This document shows positions 47,032 to 54,438 of a DNA stretch of 54,438 bases, in pieces. Every line of letters begins with the position of its first letter. Within the stretch, counting starts at the first letter, position 1. The notes under the pieces were generated by a model, which saw nothing but the letters and a program-made list of their open reading frames with translations, was not told the DNA's origin and made no database searches. The stretch covers positions 1 through 54,438 of the forward strand of contig JAIFWO010000004.1 of NCBI GenBank assembly GCA_019661895.1, given 5' to 3'. The position numbers were made by a program, and so were the translations under genes. This DNA comes from Candidatus Parcubacteria bacterium. GTDB lineage: Bacteria; Patescibacteriota; Minisyncoccia; Phycocordibacterales; Zambryskibacteraceae.

Positions 47032-47427
47032 ATGAAACGAAGACTGCTCTGGATCGCCTTCACCCTCATTGCTCTCTTGGGCCTTTTGCACATAGTAGCC
47101 AGCAAATTCTATTTTTATTGGGATATTAGCTGGTTCGATAATGTCATGCACTTTCTGGGCGGGCTCTCGCTTGGCTTCTTCCTGCTTTGGTTCTGGTTTG
47201 CTTCCGGAGTATTCGAGAGAAGCACTCCCGGGAAGCGCGAGGCCTTCGTCGTAAGCCTCGTTTCCGTCATGCTTATCGGTATCGGCTGGGAATTTTTCGA
47301 ATTCGTCCATGGTCTGACGCAATCGACGGAGGCATATTCCTTGGACACCTTCCACGACCTTAGCGCAGACTTCTTGGGCGCGGCCGTGGCTGGTCTTATT
47401 GGACGCAGAAGAAGTTTTTATGAGTAA
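47032..47427 (+). CDS. small integral membrane protein
   Basis: RLLWIAFTLIALLGLLHIVASKFYFYWDISWFDNVMHFLGGLSLGFFLLWFW...; TATAAT at 47020-47025. Confidence 0.7.
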   Translation: MKRRLLWIAFTLIALLGLLHIVASKFYFYWDISWFDNVMHFLGGLSLGFFLLWFWFASGVFERSTPGKREAFVVSLVSVMLIGIGWEFFEFVHGLTQSTEAYSLDTFHDLSADFLGAAVAGLIGRRRSFYE

Positions 47428-48739
47428 ATGTTTCCTCGAATGCTGGGGCGGGGTAGGGGCGGTAACTGGAGCGAACTTTCTTTTGGAAGTAAATAGTAAA
47501 AAATATTTAGTCGACTGCGGTTTGCTCCAGGGAGTACAGAGTGCAGACGCGACCAATGCAGAGAAGTTTGATTATGATGTCGAGACGATCGAGGCCCTTT
47601 TCATTACTCACGCTCACATCGACCATATCGGCAAGATCCCTAAGCTTGTCAAAGACGGCTTCAAAGGAATTATTTATTCCACTCCTGAGACCAAGGAGCT
47701 CTCCAAGCTTATGCTCGAGGACACAGCGCGTATCACGGAGGAGCATGCGCGCATCGCCGGAGTCGAGCCTCTCTATACTCTCAGTGACGCGGGCCGAGCT
47801 CTGACTCGGTGGCAGACCGTTTCCTATCATTCGCCGAAGGAGTTTGGAGACTTCTCGGTAGAACTTTACGACGCTGGGCACATTTTGGGCTCGAGTATGT
47901 ATAAATTTACCTTTCCTTCCGGCAAGTCCATCCTCTTCACTGGGGATTTGGGCAATACCTCGCCGATCTTACACGAGACGGAAGAGGTCTCGGGCCTCAC
48001 CTACGTCCTCATGGACTCGGTCTATGGAGACAGGAATCACGAGAGTCCGGCAGAGCGCGATAGGAAGTTTGCGGCCCTTGTCGAAGATGTCATCGAGCAC
48101 AAGAGGACGCTCATCATCCCCATCTTTTCCTTAGAGCGCACTCAGGTCATCCTTTTTGACATCAAAAAGCTTTTTGAGTCGAAGGCTTTGAAGTCTATTC
48201 CAGTCTTTCTCGACTCGCCCCTAGCTATCCGAGTTACCGAAGCGTATGAGAGACTTATGCATCAAAGCTTCGAATTCCCCAAGCTTACCGAGACGGTCCA
48301 AGCCCGCGACTCTAAAGAGATCATTTTAGTGCCAGGGCCCAAGATCATTTTGGCGGGCTCAGGCATGTCGACGGCGGGCAGGATCTTGCATCACGAGGAA
48401 CAATATCTCCCGGACGAGAACGCCACCATCCTCTTCGTCGGCTATCAAGCGCCTGGTACGCTTGGCCGGCAGATCGTTGAAGGGGCAAAAAAGGTTTCCA
48501 TCCACGACACGGAAGTGCCGGTGCGTGCCAAAGTAGTCTCGATCGACGGCTTCAGCGCTCACAAGGACTCAGACCATTTGGTGGAATTCGTTTCCCACAC
48601 TAAGGACACGCTCCGCCAGGTCTTCGTCACCATGGGCGAGCCGAAGTCTTCTATATATCTTGCCCAGCGCCTGCACGACGAACTCGACGTGAACGCGATA
48701 GTGCCTGAGAGAGGGAAGCGCTACGAACTTGATTTATAA
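47420..48739 (+). CDS. MBL-fold beta-CASP ribonuclease-like protein
   Basis: ALFITHAHIDHIGKIP, DAGHILGSSMYKF, FTGDLGN, beta-CASP region with SGMSTAGRILHH, SIDGFSAHKD. Confidence 0.92.
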   Translation: MSKCFLECWGGVGAVTGANFLLEVNSKKYLVDCGLLQGVQSADATNAEKFDYDVETIEALFITHAHIDHIGKIPKLVKDGFKGIIYSTPETKELSKLMLEDTARITEEHARIAGVEPLYTLSDAGRALTRWQTVSYHSPKEFGDFSVELYDAGHILGSSMYKFTFPSGKSILFTGDLGNTSPILHETEEVSGLTYVLMDSVYGDRNHESPAERDRKFAALVEDVIEHKRTLIIPIFSLERTQVILFDIKKLFESKALKSIPVFLDSPLAIRVTEAYERLMHQSFEFPKLTETVQARDSKEIILVPGPKIILAGSGMSTAGRILHHEEQYLPDENATILFVGYQAPGTLGRQIVEGAKKVSIHDTEVPVRAKVVSIDGFSAHKDSDHLVEFVSHTKDTLRQVFVTMGEPKSSIYLAQRLHDELDVNAIVPERGKRYELDL

Positions 48740-48740
48740 C

Positions 48741-48765
48741 ACTTGGCTGTCCGACACCCAAGTGG
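48741..48765 (+). repeat. REP-type hairpin, left flank of RAYT
   Basis: ACTTGGCTGTCCGACACCCAAGTGG. Confidence 0.75.
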
Positions 48766-48777
48766 TAGAATTGAGCT

Positions 48778-49413
48778 ATGAGAAAAGTACCATTGATAGC
48801 TGGTGAATATTACCATTTATATAATCGAGGTGTTGATAAGCGAAAGATTTTCCAAAGCCATGAAGATTTAAGCCGCTTTTTCCAGAGCATGCAAGAATTC
48901 AATGTTCTCGATCCTATCGGCAGTATCTTCGAGAACTCTTTTGCAGATAATAAATCAAAGAAGGGAGATCAACTGCTAAACATTGTCGCATATTGTTTAA
49001 ATCCGAATCACTTTCATCTTTTAGTAAAACAGACACAAGATAACGGCATCAGCGAGTTTATGAAAAGACTTTCTGGAGGATATACTTTATATTTTAATAA
49101 TAAATACGCTAGAACAGGGTCTTTGTTTGAAGGTAAATTCAAATCGGTGCATATTGATTCAAACACTTACTTATTGCACTTAAGTGCCTACATTAATCTA
49201 AACAATCGACTCAAAGGGAAAAAGGTAGAGCCGAGTCAATCAAGCTGGGAGGAATACTTGGGAAGGGAAGGCAACGAGGGTGTTTGTTGTCCAGGCCTTG
49301 TTCTTGAACAATTTAAGAATAGGCGGGAATATGAGAAATTTGCTCTGGCCTCGTTGAAGGATATCGTAAAGAGAAAGGAACTAGCACGAGAGTTTGTCGG
49401 CCTTGAACTTTAA
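48778..49413 (+). mobile_element. REP-associated tyrosine transposase (Y1_Tnp / IS200-like, RAYT)
   Basis: YHLYNRGVDKRKIFQ, AYCLNPNHFHLLVKQ (HxH), SLFEGKFKSVHID, flanked by matching hairpins. Confidence 0.9.
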
Positions 49414-49419
49414 TCAGCT

Positions 49420-49444
49420 ACTTGGGTGTCCGACACCCAAGTGG
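49420..49444 (+). repeat. REP-type hairpin, right flank of RAYT
   Basis: ACTTGGGTGTCCGACACCCAAGTGG, perfect ACTTGGGTGT/ACACCCAAGT arms. Confidence 0.85.
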
Positions 49445-49449
49445 GGTGT

Positions 49450-49794
49450 TTACATCACTTCGCTTACGATCTTTTTGAAGATAGTGGGATGGTTTTGGGC
49501 CAGATCGGCGAGGATCTTTCTGTCGAGAGTGATCCCTTTCTTCTTGAGGGCAGGGATAAATTTGGAGTAGGAGAGGCCGTCTGCTTTGAGCGCGGAGGAG
49601 ATGCGGACGTTCCAGAGTCGGCGGAAGTCGCCCTTCTTGTCGCGGCGGTGGGCAAAGGCGTAGGTCCCGGCGTGGAAGATGGCTTCATTGGCAGCCCGCT
49701 CCTTAGTCGAGCGGCCGTGGCGGTACCCCTTCACCTTCCTCAATATATTCTTCCTGGCTTTGAGGGCGTTAACGCCCTTTTTGACTCTGGTCAT
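49450..49794 (-). CDS. rplT: 50S ribosomal protein L20
   Basis: MTRVKKGVNALKARKNILRKVKGYRHGRSTKERAANEAIFHAGTYAFAHRRDKKGDFRRLWNVRI. Confidence 0.97.
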   Translation of the reverse strand: MTRVKKGVNALKARKNILRKVKGYRHGRSTKERAANEAIFHAGTYAFAHRRDKKGDFRRLWNVRISSALKADGLSYSKFIPALKKKGITLDRKILADLAQNHPTIFKKIVSEVM

Positions 49795-49795
49795 A

Positions 49796-49981
49796 TTACA
49801 TATTTACTAGGAAGCGGGAGCGCTCCTTATTGGTCATGTGGAACTCGCCCGACCTACCCTTGGCGAGCTTCTGGGAGTTGTTTTCCTTAGCGTTGAAGTG
49901 GTTTTGGCCGGTTTTGCGGGCCAAAAGCTTGCCCCTTTTGGTGACCTTGAGCCGCTTGGCGAAGGATTTGTTGGTCTTCAT
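49796..49981 (-). CDS. rpmI: 50S ribosomal protein L35
   Basis: MKTNKSFAKRLKVTKRGKLLARKTGQNHFNAKENNSQK. Confidence 0.93.
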   Translation of the reverse strand: MKTNKSFAKRLKVTKRGKLLARKTGQNHFNAKENNSQKLAKGRSGEFHMTNKERSRFLVNM

Positions 49982-50116
49982 GAGTCACCCATACTACAGG
50001 AATTCCTCGATTTGTCTAGCTATCCCCACTAGCCGAAATTAGCCCCCCAAGCTCTTCAATTAAGGTTACACTATATACATTACAAAGTGCTTTATAGACG
50101 CGTAAATATCAAATAT

Positions 50117-53100
50117 ATGGACAGGCTTCATGCAAAGATGATGGGATATGGGTGGTACAGCAATTGGAGCCAGAATCCGGCAGCCGGCTTAGCTCACTGG
50201 GCAGCCTTCCTCCTCATAGTCTTTATCACCTTCTCGGGTCTGAGAGGCTCTATAAATAGCACCTACTACCTGGCCAACGCCCTCTCCTCTCGCGCTCCAT
50301 ACGCGAGCCAATCTCCCAGAGACAAATCAGGTACTTACCAGATAGAGCTAGCCGGTGCCGAGGAGGCCGGGAATCCCTATTTTGCGCATCCTCAGAGGTT
50401 TTTCCCGGGCGATCAGATCCTTGTGGCCAAGGTAGAATCTTGGTATGACCCGAACCGGCTCTTCGGCGGAGCGAGCGAGAGGGAAGAGCATGATAGAGAG
50501 GGAGTGCTTCGATCCGTACAGAGTGTCGCTCTCACCAATATCGATACGGGCGTAAAGAATAAGATGATGATAGACAAGACTTGGAAAGACGATGCCTCCA
50601 TTCACATACCTTACACGCTGCCGTCGGGCGATTATGAGCTCACCTTTAGCGTCCAGGGTAAGGAAATAAATATCCCGCTCATACTCGACATGCCAATCCT
50701 GCCGAGGGGCTCTCTAAGCTACACAGGTATCAGACCGGGAAACCTGACCGCGAGCGCAGCCGGGGCAACCGACGTGCAGGCCGCCCTGACTACCAGCCTC
50801 CCGGCCATAGTGAGCAGATCGCATGTCTACGCCAATGTGTTCGAGCCGTCGGTAGGCATCAATCCTTTCGACGATAATGCTTTTTACATTGATGCCAACG
50901 TGATTTCCTACACTACCGATGGGGGGAGGACCTTCAGAAACGTAGATGCGGGCTCGGCTACGATAAACAAATATTACACGGTCGGCTCCGATCCGTTCAT
51001 CTCGTTCACTCCGGACGGGAAGTTTTCGCTCCTCAGCATCGCCGGCACACCTTCAGGAGTCAGCCCTTACAAGACTCTGGGCGTGGTCTGGACCGAGACT
51101 TCTCCAAAGACCAATCCCTTACAGCTATCTGAACAGGCGGCGACTCCGGCAGGGAACTTCGATTTCGGCAAGCTCGCCATAGACTACCGACCCAACTCTC
51201 CTTATAAGGGAAGTATGTATATCTTTGCCAACGTCATGTACTTCCCTTCGACCGGCTCTACCAATTCGGGACTGCTCATATCCCGCAACGGCGTAACGAC
51301 GCAAAAGACATACAGCTCGCTTGGACTGCCTACAGCTACTCCGCCATCGGCCCTTACTATCGGTATCAATGGAGAGATATATTATGTGCTCTTGGACTCG
51401 ACCGCCCAAGCCCAACGGCTTTATAAGTCTACCAACGGAGGAGCCTCTTTTACGTCGAGCGTCATAGTCCAAGACAGGGCGCATCTAGCGGCTTATTGCG
51501 CGGAGCGTTATTACACCGGAAGCAACGTGGTCCAATTTCACGTCCCGCATCCAAATATCGCCACGGGTCCCGATGGCACGCTATATGTGGTCTGGACACA
51601 GACGGGTTCCGTATCGCAGGACGACTCCTTCGAGTTTCAATACGTATGTAATGATCAGGAAGTGATGCTAAGCAAATCTACCGACGGCGGCAATACCTGG
51701 TCTGTGCCTACGCGCGTCGCTGACGACACTACCGGAGCCGATCAATCCGATGCGTCTGTAGCGGTGGATGGATCGGGCGAAGTCTACGTGACTTACATAG
51801 ACCACCGCAATCATCCCGCAGAGCCGCTCTTCGATAGCTATTTGGCGGCGTCGAGCGACGGCGGGCAAAGCTGGAAGAATTTGCGGCTGAGCGACAATAG
51901 CTTCTTTACGAGCGGGGGAGGGAGTGCAAGATCTCCGTACGGCGACTATCTAAACCACATTGCCGCAGGAAACTCCAAGATATACATCGACTATCCGTGC
52001 CCCTGGGTATACAACGGCCAAGGCTTTGCTACCGACTCGTGCGTCGCAGTGATAGATAAGAATCAGACCAGCCCGCTTCTTTCCTTCACGGCATCCGCAA
52101 GCGTCGTTCCGAGCGGAAGCCCGGTGACGCTGACCTGGTCATCTCCGGCCGGTTCCGTCTGCGTGGCGAGCAGCGCATATGCCAATAGCGGGTCGGGTCA
52201 GTTCTCGGGCGCGAAGTCTGCTAGCGGTTCGGAGACATTCACGCCAACCACCAACAATACTTACGAGATGCGCTGCAGCCTAAATGACAGATTCACCGAT
52301 GCCAACGTGCTTGTCATGCTCGATACGTACGGAGACTTCACTCCGGTCGTACCGACCAATATCAAGGTCCAGCCGGTGAGCGACACATCGGCGACGGTGA
52401 GCTGGCATACCGACCAGCAGACGCTCTATGACTATGTCAGGCTTACCACTGCCGGTATCACGGGCCGTACTTATATTACTGCTACGGTGGTGGCATCCGG
52501 CGACAAAAACTATACTCTTACCGGGCTGCAACCCGGGGTGCAGTATGGAGCCAGCATCGAGACTGTCAGTATGAGCGGCAGAGTATATGCATCCAACCCA
52601 ATATACTTCTCCGTCGGCACCACCACTCTTCCCACGAGCGACACCACCCCTCCATCTACGCCCAATCTCTCCGGCGCTCTTTCCGGAAGCTCGGCCGCTC
52701 TCTCCTGGACGGCCTCCACGGATAATGTGGGGGTGACAGGATACAAGGTATACAGAAATGGCGCTCTCTTAACTTCACTCACCTCTACATCTTATACGGA
52801 CAGCTCTGTATCAGCAGGTACTACTTACTCCTATGCAGTCTCAGCTTACGATGCGGCAGGGAACGCTTCGGCCCAGTCTAACTCTATAACCCTGACCACT
52901 CCAACTCCTCCGCCGACTTCCACTTTCCAGATCGGAAACACGGTACATACGACTATCAAAGTAAGTGTCCGCTCGACATCCACCACTAAAGGCAAACCTG
53001 CCGGTACCCAGAAAGCCGGGGCCACGGGCGTTATAGTAAATGGTCCGCAGACGGGCTCCGGCTACACCTGGTGGTATGTGGACTTTACCTCCGGAGTGGA

Positions 53101-53134
53101 CGGATGGGTTGCACAGGATTATCTGGCTAAATAA
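50117..53134 (+). CDS. large cell-surface protein: N-terminal TM, Asp-box (BNR/sialidase-like) repeats, Fn3-like domains, C-terminal SH3b-like domain
   Basis: Asp boxes TTDGGRTF, STNGGASF, STDGGNTW, SSDGGQSW; Fn3-like PSTPNLSGALSGSSAALSWTASTDNVGVTGYKVYRNG; SH3b-like VSVRSTSTTKGKPAGTQKAGATGVIVNGP...WWYVDFTSGVDGWVAQDYL; possible upstream ATG 50087. Confidence 0.8.
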   Translation: MDRLHAKMMGYGWYSNWSQNPAAGLAHWAAFLLIVFITFSGLRGSINSTYYLANALSSRAPYASQSPRDKSGTYQIELAGAEEAGNPYFAHPQRFFPGDQILVAKVESWYDPNRLFGGASEREEHDREGVLRSVQSVALTNIDTGVKNKMMIDKTWKDDASIHIPYTLPSGDYELTFSVQGKEINIPLILDMPILPRGSLSYTGIRPGNLTASAAGATDVQAALTTSLPAIVSRSHVYANVFEPSVGINPFDDNAFYIDANVISYTTDGGRTFRNVDAGSATINKYYTVGSDPFISFTPDGKFSLLSIAGTPSGVSPYKTLGVVWTETSPKTNPLQLSEQAATPAGNFDFGKLAIDYRPNSPYKGSMYIFANVMYFPSTGSTNSGLLISRNGVTTQKTYSSLGLPTATPPSALTIGINGEIYYVLLDSTAQAQRLYKSTNGGASFTSSVIVQDRAHLAAYCAERYYTGSNVVQFHVPHPNIATGPDGTLYVVWTQTGSVSQDDSFEFQYVCNDQEVMLSKSTDGGNTWSVPTRVADDTTGADQSDASVAVDGSGEVYVTYIDHRNHPAEPLFDSYLAASSDGGQSWKNLRLSDNSFFTSGGGSARSPYGDYLNHIAAGNSKIYIDYPCPWVYNGQGFATDSCVAVIDKNQTSPLLSFTASASVVPSGSPVTLTWSSPAGSVCVASSAYANSGSGQFSGAKSASGSETFTPTTNNTYEMRCSLNDRFTDANVLVMLDTYGDFTPVVPTNIKVQPVSDTSATVSWHTDQQTLYDYVRLTTAGITGRTYITATVVASGDKNYTLTGLQPGVQYGASIETVSMSGRVYASNPIYFSVGTTTLPTSDTTPPSTPNLSGALSGSSAALSWTASTDNVGVTGYKVYRNGALLTSLTSTSYTDSSVSAGTTYSYAVSAYDAAGNASAQSNSITLTTPTPPPTSTFQIGNTVHTTIKVSVRSTSTTKGKPAGTQKAGATGVIVNGPQTGSGYTWWYVDFTSGVDGWVAQDYLAK

Positions 53135-53650
53135 TCACTTCTTAGCTCCGCGTTCGATGATGACGGTCATGCCCTTGGGACTCTTGGTCGCAGGTGTGGC
53201 GACGTTGTAGGGGATGGTGAGGAGAGTGAGGAGGCGGTCGATGCGAGTGCGCAAGAACTTCTCATCCAAGTACTTGGCGCGTCCGGGGAGGAAGAGGTCG
53301 AGCTTGACTCGGTTGCCCTCGGAGAGCCACTCGCTCGCCTTCTTGGCCTTAAGATTGAGGTCGTGGTCGCCGGTGCCGAGTTTGACTTGGATATTTTTCA
53401 CCTCCACCGAGTGCGCCTTCTGCTTGGCGACTTTGGCCTTCTTGTTCTCGTCGTACAAAAACTTTCCCAAGTCGCTGATCTTGGCTACGGGAGGGAGAGC
53501 GTTGGGGGAGATCTCAATGAGGTCGAGGCCGAGTTCGTGGGCCTTCTTCAAGGCTTCGCCGAGCGTGATGACGCCGAAATTCTCGCCGGTCGGGCCTATG
53601 ACACGAAGTTCGTTGGACTTGATAGCGTGGTTGGTGCGGGGGATCGACAA
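53135..53650 (-). CDS. infC: translation initiation factor IF-3, non-AUG start
   Basis: NHAIKSNELRVIGPTGENFGVITLGEALKKAHELGLDLIEISPNALPPVAKISDLGKFLYDENKKAK; TTG at 53650, ATC/ATA upstream, no AUG. Confidence 0.96.
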   Translation of the reverse strand: MSIPRTNHAIKSNELRVIGPTGENFGVITLGEALKKAHELGLDLIEISPNALPPVAKISDLGKFLYDENKKAKVAKQKAHSVEVKNIQVKLGTGDHDLNLKAKKASEWLSEGNRVKLDLFLPGRAKYLDEKFLRTRIDRLLTLLTIPYNVATPATKSPKGMTVIIERGAKK

Positions 53651-53688
53651 ATCTTTGATTATTTAAAGCGATTGTATACTATTAGTAT

Positions 53689-54141
53689 ATGCAATACAAG
53701 CACAAGCCTGAGAGTCTCGAGGAAATTCGCGCTTCTAGGAAGAGCGTGCGCGCCGCGGCCCTCGATGCCCGCTCTGCCGCGAGCTCTCTGGAGCACTTTG
53801 CCCTAGTCGTTACCAAGAGCGTGGGTTCGATCGGCTTCTTCCTCATCCTCCTCGTGTGGACCTTGGGCTGGCTGGTCTGGAATCTCTTTGCTCCCATCGA
53901 GATGCGCTTCGATCCGGCGCCGGCCTTCGTCATTTGGCTCTTCGTCTCCAACATGATCCAGCTGATCCTTCTGCCTCTCGTCATGGTTGGGCAAAATCTG
54001 GAGAGCCGCGCTGCCGACCGCCGAGCCGAGGCCGACTTCCACATCAATGAGAAGACGGAGAAGGAAGTGGAAACTATCCTCGCTCATCTAGAAAATCAAA
54101 ACGAACTCCTTATGGACCTGGCAGGAAAGATTGAGCGCTAA
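53689..54141 (+). CDS. DUF1003-family membrane protein
   Basis: GSIGFFLILLVWTLGWLVWNLFAPIEMRFDPAPAFVIWLFVSNMIQLILLPLVMVGQNLESRAADRRAEADFHINEK. Confidence 0.88.
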   Translation: MQYKHKPESLEEIRASRKSVRAAALDARSAASSLEHFALVVTKSVGSIGFFLILLVWTLGWLVWNLFAPIEMRFDPAPAFVIWLFVSNMIQLILLPLVMVGQNLESRAADRRAEADFHINEKTEKEVETILAHLENQNELLMDLAGKIER

Positions 54142-54200
54142 GAGTCGTCTACGTTATGTAAGGGGCAAACTCGCCTCGGTTAGAAGTTTAGCTCACTCAT

Positions 54201-54323
54201 ATGGCCCAAAGACAACAAAGATCTCGCGGTGGTTCGAGCAGCAGGTCTCGCTCGAATCGCGGCGGCAGTAACAGCAACAATCGCGGCGGTAACCGCGGCA
54301 ACTCAAGAAGTAATTCCAGATAA
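54201..54323 (+). CDS. 40-aa RG/RGG-rich low-complexity protein
   Basis: MAQRQQRSRGGSSSRSRSNRGGSNSNNRGGNRGNSRSNSR*; terminator AACCGCCC...GGGCGGTT follows. Confidence 0.6.
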   Translation: MAQRQQRSRGGSSSRSRSNRGGSNSNNRGGNRGNSRSNSR

Positions 54324-54335
54324 CACCTGACTATA

Positions 54336-54366
54336 AACCGCCCTGAGCTTGTCGAAGGGCGGTTTA
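54336..54366. terminator. terminator containing REP-like GAGCTTGTCGAA loop
   Basis: AACCGCCCTGAGCTTGTCGAAGGGCGGTTT. Confidence 0.7.
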
Positions 54367-54438
54367 GTATTGCTTGGCAAAGAGGCGCGAGAGACGTCCG
54401 AAAAGTTGAGTAAGGAAGTTGGTCTGGAAGGTCCCTCC
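54364..54438 (-). CDS. C-terminal fragment of a CDS running off the window
   Basis: Open frame ...GGTFQTNFLTQLFGRLSRLFAKQY* on minus strand. Confidence 0.45.
   Translation of the reverse strand, partial: GGTFQTNFLTQLFGRLSRLFAKQY

Overview
The window looks like a Patescibacteria/CPR (Parcubacteria-like) chromosome segment. It carries a type IV pilus cluster (pilB, pilC and four prepilin-like genes), tpiA-pgk, recJ, rnhA and comEC. It also holds most of the ribosomal-protein supercluster (str, S10, spc, secY-adk-map), rplJ-rplL, and infC/rpmI/rplT. The most striking features are not the core genes. (1) About a dozen orphan single-gene units have a canonical -35/-10 promoter, a strong Shine-Dalgarno, one small unrecognised ORF and a tight terminator. 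They sit between core operons whose own starts lack any SD. (2) A near-constant 24-nt linker fills the whole stop-to-start gap in four unrelated gene pairs. (3) A 32-aa upstream ORF with competing hairpins ends 4 nt before a regulator start codon that lies inside the third hairpin arm. (4) A 6S-like structured ncRNA candidate follows ndk. (5) A PaaX/Cas2-like regulator is embedded in the str operon and flanked by two near-identical inverted-repeat operators. (6) The 3' end of rpsG is duplicated, with only synonymous differences, around a palindromic insert. (7) Gemmatimonadota-like genes are inserted between two paralogous membrane proteins. All calls were made by eye; no database searches were run.
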